31,791 bases of DNA from Chara braunii. Lineage: Eukaryota; Streptophyta; Charophyceae; Charales; Characeae. Positions 9,061 through 19,211 of this stretch are shown one piece after another. Below the pieces are notes generated by a model that saw only the letters and a list, made by a program, of their open reading frames with translations, was not told where the DNA came from and searched no databases. Both the position numbers and the translations under genes were made by a program. The number at the start of each line of letters is the position of its first letter. The stretch's first letter is position 1. The stretch spans positions 10,762-42,552 of the forward strand of contig BFEA01000273.1 of the NCBI GenBank assembly GCA_003427395.1, written 5' to 3'.

Positions 9061-10860
9061 GAGGTAAGATCATTCCTTTCAACCAACGTCGGCGATAAGC
9101 AGGGAGGGACAAGGGGACAAGGAGACCAGCAACTTCACACATGCGAGAAAGGACAACACAAACCTATCATCATTGCAGAAACCGCTAGATTTGAACGCAA
9201 TTACGGACAGCTCAACCTTCAAAGTCGTTTTTTACTAAATCTTGTATTGCGCATGTTAGGATTCATGAGATATTACATTGACTACATCGAGTTTTCACAG
9301 TAGGAAACTCTTGTTTTTCCTCTTTTCACAAACAACCAAAACGAGAAGAGACATTCCACTTCATTACGATTCCGAAAAAACGTACGGAACAACCATCTTC
9401 ACAAGGACGAGAAGACTGACTGACTCTCGTAATAGCAGTCACACGTTGATTTAGGAACCATACAGATCCTCAAGAGCCAAGAAGTTGCCCAAGCACCCCG
9501 TCCTTTCACATAGCCGCCCATTAATGCAGTGCACAGTCCTCTAGCACCCATCCCCTCCTGCCCACCTAGATGTTGTCTAGTCAGTCCCACTCACCTACGA
9601 CCCAATTCCAAATATAAGCACATAAATACCTTCCCTCACTAACTCATCACAACTTAACCAATCCACCTCCCCGGCTCTGACCACCTTCTCGCCTCTCCCA
9701 TCTAAGCATCATTCTCATTAAGGGTATTCACAAAACGGTCTTCAGCAAGCACACAACCACCCACACATATCATTTCATATCGCCTCACACACACATAACG
9801 AGGAGTAGAAAGGAGCAAAAGAGGTAAGAAGATAAAACAAAGACGGGTACTAAAAGGAGAGACATAAAAGGAGCCGGGGACAACGAACGACCAAATAGGA
9901 AAGAAGACAAGCGGACCGCTGAGAAAAAGACACGGAGATGCCAAGAGACAATAGACAAGCAGAGGATGCACATCCATGAGGCATGGGGAATTTTTCAACG
10001 GCAAGGTAAAAAGGAAGATGAAGACAAGTGAAAATAAGGCCAAGGACTACCAACTAAAATTCAAAAGACACGGTAGCAAACATTAAAAGGCAAGGCATAG
10101 TATTCAGGTTGTGGGTAAGGAATTCCGCCAGGCAACCTTCCAGAAGCTCAAACAACAAACAACATCACGGAGGTACTTAGCATAGACATGCATTTTAACT
10201 AAACAAGACAGAAACATTGTAACTGAAGGACCCATAAAGAATCACGAAGAGAACAAAACAGCAACGGGAACAGAAACCCCACATGACTTCAGAGTCAAAG
10301 CAAGAACTCTACAAAACATAGATGACAGCACACCCAGAGGAAACATTCATTAGGGTTTAAGGTGTAACTAGACCAACAACAAACAGATAGAACAACTATC
10401 CACCCCCACAAGACAATATAGAATAACAATAACGAAAATATGGACCTCAAATGTAAAAAATAAGGGAACGGAACAGAACACTCAATCATAAGAACGACAA
10501 CGCAGGAACTCTAACATTTTCAACAAAACCATAATTTAAAGAAAACCTACTCCCGAATTCAGCACCCCACCACAACACTCCAAACTGCCTCCACAACATG
10601 CCCACCTCATCTTAGTGCATATAAACACACACAGCGAAGCCACCCATACACATAGTATGAACACAAACCCGGCCCTCACCCCACACCCGCCCCTTCGATA
10701 TTACCACAATCGGACAGCAGAGATAGGAGTGACGAAAAATAGATCATAAGCAAAGTCACTCGAGGATGTAAGGTTTAACTGGAGAAGGCAAACGACATAC
10801 CCTTATTGCTACCAGCAATCACCGTGAGTCTGGTCCTTGGCCTCTACAACACCCTGTGTT
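9061..10860. other. A/C-rich stretch, no gene recognised
   Basis: The plus strand is depleted in T and rich in A and C over almost 2 kb. Short minus-strand frames (for example 9702-10043) are hydrophobic, low-complexity translations of this skew. No domain, RNA gene or repeat was identified. Intron sequence of a minus-strand gene would look similar, but this is speculation. Confidence 0.45.
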
Positions 10861-10894
10861 TGAAAAAGTAAAAAAAAGAAAAAAAAAAAAAAAN
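10861..10894. other. A-rich tract ending in an assembly N
   Basis: An A-rich run is followed by a single N at 10894, immediately before the exact copy of the 19.2-kb segment. This looks like a sequence join of uncertain quality. Confidence 0.8.
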
Positions 10895-11671
10895 TCTCTT
10901 CTGGGGCAACCTAGGGTCTCGTATTGATGATGGCTGGCAGGACTCCATATCGTCGACAGCCTTACTCACCAAGGTGGTGGGGATGGAGCCATTAGGTATT
11001 GGGTAAGCAGGAATGGATAGTGGAGGATGGGTGATTGAGATTTGCGAGTTGGGGTGCTCTGTTCTGTCCTCCTTATCTGGTAATGTCACTATTTCGATGT
11101 CCCCTTCTATCGATAGCCGTCGATTTTTCATCGCAGATAACCCACGACAGTGCTGATATACTAACTAAAAGAGTGGTGATGTGGGTTTGTTAGGAAGCTC
11201 TCGCTTTCAACACCTTATGCAATGAGTGGTACCACGAGGTATGGAGGTACGGGGAGTGTGGATCTACTCGTTTTTTTCCAACCCACGTCCAAACATAATT
11301 GCTAAATTGCTAACAAGATCATTCTACTCTAGCTATTGGCGCTCCCCCCTTTCATGGTGGTAGTGTCAAATCTGGGAAATGGGAGATGCGGTTTAGGCTA
11401 ACTTTTTAGGGCTTGTGTCGAAATGTTGATTTCATTCGACCCCCTTCGCCCTGCTACAACTTCTCCTCTCTTCTGCTGGTGCTAAAGGGTTCCAAGCATT
11501 GGCGTTGTGTTGAACAGAGTCTTTTTTTTTTACATCATTGAATAAGGGACACTGGACCCGATTTCCAGCAGGTGTGGCTCCCCATCAATCGATGGAGCCT
11601 TCAACGTCGGGACCCACTTAACGGGGCAGCTCTTATCATCTCCTCAAGTGGGATCTCTCGCATATGAAGTT

Positions 11672-11711
<40 letters not shown>
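10895..11711 (+). mobile_element. Second copy of the retroposon 3' part with poly(A) tail
   Basis: 10895-11677 equals 19212-19994 at a constant offset of 8317 with no difference that I could find (783 bp), followed here by 34 A (11678-11711) against 20 A in the other copy. A 5'-truncated copy with its own tail length is what target-primed reverse transcription yields. However, the left edge coincides with the N at 10894, and identity is complete, so an assembly duplication is equally possible. No target-site duplication can be seen, because the left flank is an A-run and N. Confidence 0.7.
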
Positions 11712-11713
<2 letters not shown>

Positions 11714-12647
11714 AGAGAACCACCCCAAGAGTTCAGGTCTACAGCCCAAAGATGTCACCGAACTAGGGAAGCTTTAAATCAGAAAGGCAGGATAAGATTA
11801 AGGGCTTCGGCAAGGGTCACAACAACTAAGTCTGTCAGAAGTTAAGAGGTAGTAGCGCACAATGTCACGGGAGGCCAAACTAGTAGTTCTAGCAGGGAGG
11901 AAAATCCAACGATAGTCAAGGAACAATCAAGGAACAAAGACGAACAGGCTGGACAGGGCCCAAGTAGACAAACTACAAACTCCAACCTACGGGAAAGACA
12001 GACTAGCATAAAAATACAAAAGAACTAGACAAGGGTGCACAGACGAAGCCAGACCAAAGGTCGTGCTTAGCTCGAGGGAAAAGGGCCCCTATGGCTTAGG
12101 GTTTTAGCTAAACCGAAAGAGAACACTACTCGCTAACTCATACACCGATCTGAAGGCTACATAGCTGAGAGGAGCAAGACAGCGAAGAGCACCGCAGTTA
12201 GGCTACACCTAAACATCATAAAAATATATCATAAACTAGCTCTCCTTCCACAAAAATAGTTCAAGCACGCTGAGTTAGGCAGGGGTGAGGGGTGGTACAT
12301 CCTTCCTATTGGAAGTAATAAATGTCGTCCACTCGGGCCTCCCAACCAGAATAGGGAGGAGCGTGTGTGAGTATTCATTGGGAATAGGAACCGGACTCTC
12401 GTTCCCCCGAATGGTAGGAGCCACAACCGAAAGGTTCTGTTTTATTAAAAAACAAAACAAAAAGTAGATTCAAGTAAATCCTAAACGAACAAAAAAACTG
12501 CAGTAATCTAGGTCACCATTGGATGGACTCTTGGTGGAACAGACCACATCATATTTGCAGCTCCTCCTGATCCAACGCAATTGAATGAGATTGAACTGAA
12601 ACCGCTGCCACTATGTGGCCTTGGTCATACAAAAGAGAACACAGAAG

Positions 12648-12650
<3 letters not shown>
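11712..12650. other. No gene recognised
   Basis: Only short overlapping frames near 12229-12467 on both strands. No domain, repeat or RNA gene was identified. Confidence 0.5.

Positions 12651-12717
<67 letters not shown>
12651..12717. repeat. (CA)n microsatellite running into a gap
   Basis: CA repeat of more than 30 units, truncated by the assembly gap. Confidence 0.97.
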
Positions 12718-12907
12718 NNNNNNNNNNNNNNNNNNNNNNNNNNNNNNNNNNNNNNNNNNNNNNNNNNNNNNNNNNNNNNNNNNNNNNNNNNNNNNNNNNN
12801 NNNNNNNNNNNNNNNNNNNNNNNNNNNNNNNNNNNNNNNNNNNNNNNNNNNNNNNNNNNNNNNNNNNNNNNNNNNNNNNNNNNNNNNNNNNNNNNNNNNN
12901 NNNNNNN
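12718..12907. other. Assembly gap (190 N)
   Basis: Run of N. Any open frame across it is meaningless. Confidence 0.99.
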
Positions 12908-13100
12908 GTCTTAAACCACCAATACCTGGCCCATACATCGGCCGCGGGGCCTTCCTGTATATGCGCCGCACTTTGTGGGGTTCGGGGGAGGCTTGGCATG
13001 GCGATGGGGGAGGAAGCTGGTGGCCCCACGGGAACCTCCCACAAGGACTGCAAGATGTCCTCGTGGTGTGCAATGTGGAAACGCCCGGACAGCAGTAGGA
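12908..13100 (-). repeat. Diverged repeat related to 14140-14345, opposite orientation
   Basis: Read on the minus strand this ends with TGGGCCAGGTATTGGTGGTTTAA. The plus-strand segment at 14319-14341 ends with a closely similar sequence (TGGGCGAGGTACTGGTGG). Upstream of this both share a GGCGC...GCATAT.CAGG block and a weaker similarity over about 100 more bases. The two copies flank the 205-bp tandem array in inverted orientation. Confidence 0.55.
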
Positions 13101-13193
13101 AGGAGGGGGGGGGGGGAAACAAAAAGAAAACGGAAGACGAAAAAATAAAGATATATCATTGTTTCCTTTCTTTTTTTCTTTTTCTTTTTTTCG

Positions 13194-14125
13194 GAATAAT
13201 GTATTTGGCTTCACTTCTGCACCGCGTCATATGAATCTGAGGGCAATCACGTTCAGATGCTGGTTTTTCGTTTCCTCCTTTTTGCTTTTTTTTTTTTTTT
13301 GGAAAGAAGATTGTTGGCTGTTTGCGGACTTGCTCCCTGTGACAGACAGCATTCATTGCCTCAGCTCCCAGAGAGACTGTAACGTTGCAAATTCGAATCA
13401 TGTATCTGGCTTCACTTCTGCACGAAGTCACATGAATCTTAGGGCAATCACGTTCAGATGCTGGTTTCTTGTTTCCCCCCCCTTTTTTTTTCTTTTTTTT
13501 TTGGGAAAAAGATTGTTGGCTGTCTGTGCACTTGCTCCCCATGACAAACGGGGAGCATTCATTGCCTCAGCTCCCAGAGAGACTGTAACGTTGCAATTTG
13601 AATCATGTATCTGGCTTCACTTCTGCACGAGGTCATATGAATCTTAGGGCAATCACGTTCAGATGTTGGTTTCTCGTTTCCCCCTTTTTTTTTTCTTTTT
13701 TTTTTTTTTTGGAAAGAAGATTGTTGGCTGTTTGTAGACTTGCTCCCCGTGACAGATGGGGAGCATTCATTGCCTCAGCTTCCAGAGAGACTGTACCGTT
13801 GCAAATTCGAATCATGTATCTGGCTTCACTTCTGCACGAAGTCATATGAATCTTAGGGCAATCACTTTCAGATGCTGGTTTCTCGTTTCCCCCTTTTTTT
13901 CTTTTTTTTTTCTTTGGGAAGAAGATTGTTGGTTGTTTGTGCCTTTGCTCCCCGTGACAGACGGGGAGCATTCATTGCCTCTGCTCCCAGAGAGACTGTA
14001 ACGTTGCAAATTCGAATCATGTATCTGGCTTCACTTCTGCACGGAGTCATATGAATCTTAGGGCAATCACGTTCAGATGCTGGTTTCCCTTTTCCCCCTT
14101 TTTGTTTTCTTTTTGGAAGAAGATC
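13194..14125. repeat. Tandem array, ~205-bp unit, about 4.5 copies
   Basis: Units start at 13194, 13395, 13600, 13809 and 14014 (lengths 201, 205, 209, 205, then partial). Each runs GAATCATGTATCTGGCTTCA, CTTCTGCACGAAGTCATATG, a C-run and pyrimidine tract, AAGATTGTTGGCTGTTTG, TTGCTCCCCGTGACAGACGG, then a GGGAGC/GCTCCC inverted repeat around ATTCATTGCCTCA, and GAGAGACTGTAACGTTGC. Unit lengths differ mainly in the pyrimidine tract. Long frames on both strands here are translations of the repeat, not genes. Confidence 0.92.
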
Positions 14126-14139
14126 CTTCACGGTTGAAT

Positions 14140-14345
14140 GCTCCCGTGAGTGGAAACAAGAAAACAATGGCCTGTTTGCGTTCCATCTGCTCGCAGCAGG
14201 TCCAGCACAAGGGGCGGTACCTGCTTGCAGCAGCAGATGTCCCGTATTTTTTCCCACTCCCCGCAGGGTCGGCAAAAATTGGCGCGCAGGGCATATTCAG
14301 GCTCGGCTTCAATAGCTGGGCGAGGTACTGGTGGTTTAACCCAAA
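14140..14345 (+). repeat. Diverged repeat, plus-strand partner of 12908-13100
   Basis: It ends in an AGGTACTGGTGGTTTAA word followed by CCCAAAAAAG, possibly a short A-rich tail. Related by eye to the minus-strand sequence of 12908-13100. Two frames both read ARYWWF near the end, which reflects DNA similarity rather than proven coding. Confidence 0.5.
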
Positions 14346-15300
14346 AAAGCGTACGTACGTTCTATTCAACTTAACTCGAAAAATGGGTTCGCCAAAATCG
14401 TTGATTGTTTTTTAAATAAAACGTACGGTCGAATATAAGTACGTATATTGTATACGCATACAACGTACATACTACATACGTTGTATTTAATTTTTTGTTT
14501 ATTTCAATTTTTCAAAAAAATCAGAAAATACAGAAAAGAAAAGAAAGTTGTACAACAGTGCAATACAAACAACTTTTTCCTGAGGGTCATATTGAAATTC
14601 ATAACCGAATTCGAGAAAAGAAAATAAAAACAAGAATACAAATATTTTTTGAGTGCATTTTGAGAATGTCGATTTTTAAACGAAGATCCATAAAATCAGG
14701 GGATTTTTTTTTTTTTTAAACTATGTTGTAGGAAATTGCATTACAAACAACTTTTGCCTGAGGGTCTTGGAGAAATTCCCAACCAAATTTGACGGAAAAA
14801 AAATAAAAACGATGTTTGGTACTACAAGCTCCTGCAAAGTTGTAACAAAAAGCTCATTGCACAACGTACGTACGTTGTATTCGAGTACAACGTACCCCCT
14901 ACGTTGTATTCATATACAATTTACGTAAGTTTTTTTCGGTTAAGACAGTAGTCTGCAGACTCTGCACTTTTCTTTGTTCTCCTTACGTTGTATTCGAGTA
15001 CAACGTACCCCCTACGTTGCTGAAGAGCATAGCTGCAGCGATGACCAGCGCTTTACTCCTGCAACACGCAATGCTGGGGTGAGAGATCGGGAGTACGTAC
15101 AGTGTATTCCAATGCAACGAATACAACGTACTCCCTACGTTGTATTCGTATACAATGCACGTAAGCTTTTTTTGGGTTAAGACAGTAGTCTGCAGACTCT
15201 GTATTTTTCTTTGCTCTCCTCAGAGCCATCATCGTAGCCACAGCGATGACCAATACTTTACTCCTGCAACACACAATGTTGGGGTGAGAGATCGGAAGTC
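14346..15300. repeat. Palindrome-rich repeats (ACGTTGTAT / GTAC) with local duplications
   Basis: GTACGTTGTA and TACAACGTAC form a 10-bp stem around TTCGAG near 14868-14895, and a shorter version recurs at about 14984-15008. TTGTAT/ATACAA hairpins occur near 14908 and 15140, and GGAGTACGT/ACGTACTCC pairs across about 15091-15132. Two direct duplications are visible. The block at 14551-14650 resembles 14728-14810 (ACAAACAACTTTT.CCTGAGG). The block at about 14900-15095 resembles 15136-15299 (TTAAGACAGTAGTCTGCAGA, ACTCCTGCAACAC, GGGGTGAGAGATCGG). The first copy of the latter carries an extra palindrome insertion at about 14985-15019. Confidence 0.75.
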
Positions 15301-15509
15301 GAAGAATGATGGCGGCGGTTTACGGGAAGAGAACCTACGCTACTTAGGCAGGAGGTTAGAAAGAGGCAGGTCTGGTCCCTCCTCACGTGGAGCTACGAAG
15401 AGGAGAACGCTCACTGCAGGCATCTGCTCGCAAGGGATCAACAATACAGCGGGGCACTAGCAGTGTGCAGGGAAAGATAGCCGTAGAGGAGAAGAATGAG
15501 AGGACAGTG

Positions 15510-15848
15510 ATGAAGCTGACTGTCTGCGCCTTCCTCGCTTACCTAGCGTTACTCTCGCTGCTAGCCCTCCTCTTCTCCCTCGCCTTGCTCCCAGTCCCCA
15601 TCACGAAGCAACCGCTTTCAAGTGGCAGTGCACCATTACCACCACCTCCGCATTTTTTCCCTCTTTCTCCTCCTTCTCCTCCTCCTCCTCATGCTCCTCT
15701 TCCCTCCTCCGCTCGCACCTCGCACAGCACTACGCAAGCTTCCACAACACGACACTGTGCATCACCTCCCTCTATGTCTCCCCCCGTCGTCACCCCCCTT
15801 TCTTCTCAGTCCTCCCCTTCCGATGACAAAGGAAGGCGCCCCCTTTGA
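15510..15848 (+). CDS. Possible small secreted proline-rich protein
   Basis: A 112-codon frame starting at the ATG at 15510. Residues 1 to about 31 are strongly hydrophobic (Leu/Ala-rich after Met-Lys-Leu-Thr) and would serve as a signal peptide or membrane anchor. The remainder is Pro/Ser-rich with SPPSPPPP runs, as in cell-wall hydroxyproline-rich glycoproteins. No conserved domain was recognised. The frame is open upstream of this ATG as well (from 15387), but only the later start gives a signal sequence. The composition can also arise by chance from the CT/CTC-rich DNA, and no splice or promoter signals support it. It is a weak candidate. Confidence 0.25.
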   Translation: MKLTVCAFLAYLALLSLLALLFSLALLPVPITKQPLSSGSAPLPPPPHFFPLSPPSPPPPHAPLPSSARTSHSTTQASTTRHCASPPSMSPPVVTPLSSQSSPSDDKGRRPL

Positions 15849-16803
15849 TGACGCCGCCAGTGGCAGGCATCAGAAAGGCCTCAGGGATGTGTCACCCCTC
15901 CTGTGGATCTGCTGAGTTGACCCTAGCGTGGAACGCAGAATATGTGTCACGGAATGGCACAGTGCAAGATTCTCCTTCTCTCCTTTCCTGTCTTTTCCCT
16001 ACCTTCTCTCTCTCCCCCCTCCCCCAATGCTGCGAGCTTCGTAATGATCAGAACGAGCACATGTCTGACCTTGGTAGGATCGCTGAGGACAATAATGATG
16101 TTTTTTATCATTTTCTCAATTTTTAGTAATGTTTTCTTTGGGTAATAATTGTGTGAGACCGTCCGTGTACGCATCCACTTTTTTCAGTCTTCCATTTTTG
16201 AGGAATGATGGATGTGTGAAATGAGCATGCGCGAGGTTCGCACATTCAGATTCAGTTATCTTTCTTAAATCTGTAACGTTATGAACGAGAAAGCGACTGT
16301 TCTTCAAGGTAGGATAAAGATGAACATTCCCTTGGATCGCTTTACAAAAGGACCGTCGCTCAACATGATTTGTAAGGGTTGAGTCCATTGTCACGCGTCC
16401 TTAGGAAGAGGTACCTATGAACTCGTGATAGCTGCTCTTACTGCAACCCAGGGATTACCCCCCCTTTTTCCCTTTCTTCCCTCTTGGGTGGAATCGTTGG
16501 TTGATCTTATGCGTTGCTCTCTCTTGTAATTATGAATGTATATCCAGGGGTCTTCCTTCGTAGACTTGCACCGTCCACGGTCAGCAACAGTCGAGCACAT
16601 TGAGCTGATCTTTTGGAAGTAAATCTTTGTGCCAAGCGCTCCATTCGGGTATTTCGTTTGGATTAAAATTTGGGTAGCAACGAGAGAACGCTCCCAGATA
16701 AATGTTTTCTTATGGATTACGTTCAAACCCATTGATCTATGTCACTATGTGGGTAGTTTCCCCCCGGCCTTTTTTTCGTTCGCTTTTTTCTGCATGAGGG
16801 GAT
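15849..16803. other. No gene recognised
   Basis: Short frames on both strands (for example minus 16116-16394 and 16415-16732) lack recognisable motifs. No repeats were noticed. Confidence 0.45.
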
Positions 16804-16942
16804 GAGCTTTTCTTCGCCAGGTAGCAAGACAGTTGGGAAGAACGTGAAATTATGCATTTGCCCAGTATGACGAGAGCTTTTCTTCGCCAGGTAGCAAGAC
16901 AGTTGGGAAGAACGTGAAATTATGCATTTGCCCAGTATGACG
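16804..16942. repeat. Exact 69/70-bp tandem duplication
   Basis: 16804-16872 is identical to 16874-16942 (period 70). The exactness indicates a recent duplication or an assembly effect. Confidence 0.97.
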
Positions 16943-17059
16943 TTCCTGCCACACTTGAGACATGTCATACCTGAGCGGTTACAGAGTACAAGGTGTGCTG
17001 GTGATCTTGCATCAGCATGACGCAAGGAAATGCGTTATGGCACATAATACGTACATAAG

Positions 17060-17127
<68 letters not shown>
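17060..17127. repeat. (CA)n microsatellite
   Basis: CA repeat interrupted once by CGC near 17099. Confidence 0.97.
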
Positions 17128-17150
17128 GGGGATGCAGAACCGAACTGGGA

Positions 17151-17300
17151 TTTTTTTTTTTTTGGAAACATCTGAGGGACAACTTTGCCGGGAGCTGATA
17201 AGACCAACCTCCGCTAATAAGGCTGCAAAGAGAAGATGGATCCAATCGATTGGTTGGGAGTTGCACCTGCTGGAAACCGGGTCCAGCGTCCCAACTTCAA
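17151..17300 (-). mobile_element. 3' end of a poly(A) retroposon, minus strand
   Basis: Read on the minus strand: GGGACGCTGG, ACCCGGTTTCCAGCAGGTGC, a CCAATCGATTGG palindrome, a CTTATCAGCTCC word, then 13 A (the T-run at 17151-17163). The same order (GGGACACTGG, ACCCGATTTCCAGCAGGTG, CCATC-AATC-GATGG, CTTATCATCTCC, poly(A)) forms the last ~150 bp of the plus-strand retroposon ending at 20014. The body upstream was not traced. Confidence 0.7.
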
Positions 17301-17631
17301 CACAGGAGCCCGTAATGAGCTGTTAAACATGACGAGCAGCATTGATTGCCCTCACTAAGAGGAGATGAACTACCCATCAAAACCCAAGGACTGACGCCCA
17401 AATACATCACATCACCTACCCTATTGATGTAAAGTGTCTGCCGACCCCCACCACGTCGAAAACTCCAGTATATCAACCCCCAAAGCACATCTTGACAGCT
17501 AGGAAGGTAGAAAAAGAGGGCCATCCTCAAGACCGGTCAAGTGGGATTTAGAGGACCGTCATAATGTCAATGTGCGATCAGTTGTATAAGTGTATTGCAA
17601 CATTAAGTTCCTACATCGTTAGAGCAGCTAC

Positions 17632-17635
<4 letters not shown>
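17301..17635. other. No gene recognised
   Basis: Nothing identified beyond short frames. Part of it may be the body of the minus-strand retroposon at 17151-17300. Confidence 0.4.

Positions 17636-17718
<83 letters not shown>
17636..17718. repeat. (CT)n microsatellite
   Basis: Uninterrupted CT repeat, about 41 units. Confidence 0.98.
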
Positions 17719-17720
<2 letters not shown>

Positions 17721-18118
17721 CATGAGGTAAGATAAAGATAAATACCCCTTTGGAGAGGAATTTCGCTTGTTCATGTTATGCGCTCAATTTAGTTTTGGGC
17801 TTTTAGCAGCCATTTCGTTAAAATGGACATTTTGTATTTTTTTCTGTGAAACTGAGAAGGACCTTATTTGACCCAAAAATGTCAATTTTTTTAGCTCCTG
17901 AGGGTCGGGCGTCTGACCAACGGATTGTGTCTGGGCTTAGTTGAAATCCAGATAGATCAAGGGAGGTCCAGCATTTTTCAGCATTTAAGAACGCCAGACC
18001 CTCGGAAGTTAAAAACATTGACATTTGTCCTGCCAAATAAGTTGGTTTCAATTTTACACAAAAAAATATATTCCTTCATTTTTATTTTTATTTTTTTTCG
18101 TGGGGAAGGGGGCGGGGG
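17719..18118. other. No gene recognised
   Basis: AT-rich sequence ending in a T-rich and then G-rich tract (18075-18122). No gene was identified. Confidence 0.45.
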
Positions 18119-18178
18119 GGGGATGCTCCAATCTATTCGTGGGGAGCCGCACATGCTGTGAACCGGGCCCAGCATCCC
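18119..18178 (-). mobile_element. Diverged retroposon 3' module, minus strand
   Basis: Minus strand reads GGGATGCTGGGCCCGG, TTCACAGCATGTGCGGCTCC, then ATTGGAGCATCC. It aligns with the modules at 17241-17295 and 19863-19916, keeping the nested GGGA/TCCC and GCTG/CAGC pairing and a GCTCC/GGAGC stem. An A-rich stretch (T-rich on the plus strand, 18075-18103) follows on its 3' side. Confidence 0.55.
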
Positions 18179-18217
18179 ATTTGAAACATATTTGAGAACA
18201 TATACAGAAGAATTTAA

Positions 18218-18231
18218 GATACCGGGGCCAT
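18218..18231. repeat. Left target-site duplication
   Basis: GATACCGGGGCCAT, repeated exactly at 20015-20028 directly after the poly(A) tail. Two more A's on the left (18216-18217) may belong to it, making 16 bp with the ambiguous tail A's. It is preceded by TTT, as expected for a LINE-type endonuclease cut (TTT/AA). Confidence 0.75.
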
Positions 18232-18328
18232 CCGTACATGCCCAATAGGACACGTTGCGCTCTTGATTGCCACGCGGCACACCTACTGTTTGGTGTCGTG
18301 GAGGCACCGTGACGCGTAAGCAGGGGCA

Positions 18329-18781
18329 GTGCCGGACATGAGATTGCATCAAGTACCTCACAAGTTAAGCGGCGTAGTCTGTACAACCAACTATCGCTTC
18401 ACCTGGAGAGTTGCATCGTGGAGCACCGGCGTGGTTATGTACTCTGGAAAGGGGTCGGCGGAGGCGCAACTGATCGTGGGTGAATTGTCTCTCCAAAAGC
18501 AGCAGGGGACGGAGGTTGACAGGGGGGCGATTTCACTGCCTTTCTGGCTGGCTGGTAGGAGCCAAGATATGCTGGTGATCATCTGGGAGCTGGAAGAGGG
18601 GCCAGCTTCTCAGCTCGATCCCATCATTGATTGGAGCCAGGCGGATGAGCTGCTTAATGTCTGTTATGCCCTCTTCGAAGAGGGTGTCGCCCTCCGTACG
18701 GAGTTGGAGGACAACATAGGTTACCTTGGCGGCACCTGCATCATTGACGACGACTATAACACGGTCACCAACACCACCACC

Positions 18782-18844
<63 letters not shown>

Positions 18845-19114
18845 ACCAACAACTTTGGTGGCTGCAAGGACTGCACCAAGTGCACTGATGAAGGTAAACC
18901 TGGTGGGCGTGAGGATAACATCGGAGGCACGTGCGACACCTGGATCATCGCGGAGGATAACAACACCGATCACACTAACATCGATGACATCAACAACCAC
19001 GATTACAACAACAACAACAACAACAATACTCCTACACTCTCGCCCCGCATGGCGCGAACTGAGCTCGCCTTTCTGTTGGGAGGGGGGGAGGTTACATCTT
19101 GTTTGATGGCTTAA
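18329..19114 (+). CDS. Unrecognised Asn-repeat protein frame inside the retroposon
   Basis: A 261-codon frame from the ATG at 18329. Residues 1 to about 135 look globular (mixed hydrophobic/charged, with PFWLAGRSQDMLVIIWELEE). Residues about 150-170 are an Asn run encoded by an AAC repeat, then GGCKDCTKCTDEGK, then a second EDNIG...GTC block echoing the one before the Asn run, and another Asn tract. The frame ends shortly after a G-run (19078-19090). In the next frame a further ~75 codons (to 19323) read like protein (FDGLSTGGFPCNLPSFDD), so a one-base slip in the G-run may have cut the original ORF. I recognise no domain. It could be a retroelement ORF or a retrocopied host gene. The start is simply the first ATG in frame. 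Confidence 0.35.
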
Positions 19115-19211
19115 GTACAGGAGGGTTTCCCTGCAACCTGCCTTCCTTCGATGACGTGGCTGATGCTAATGAGTTTGGTACAAGTACGTATTTGGAGTCT
19201 GATGGGATTGG

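Noticed and set aside
12549-13234. Long open frames on both strands across the CA repeat and N gap
   Set aside because: They exist only because N and CA repeats contain no stops. No real sequence supports them.
13391-13402. Box B-like ATTCGAATC in each 205-bp unit, suggesting a tRNA-derived repeat
   Set aside because: No matching box A at the proper distance and no cloverleaf. The match is too short.
13159-14275. Several overlapping frames of 80-160 codons on both strands
   Set aside because: They are translations of the 205-bp tandem unit and its pyrimidine tracts, and shift frame from unit to unit.
18533-19000. Minus-strand frame with a long Val run
   Set aside because: Reverse translation of the AAC repeat. 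The plus-strand frame is the more protein-like one.
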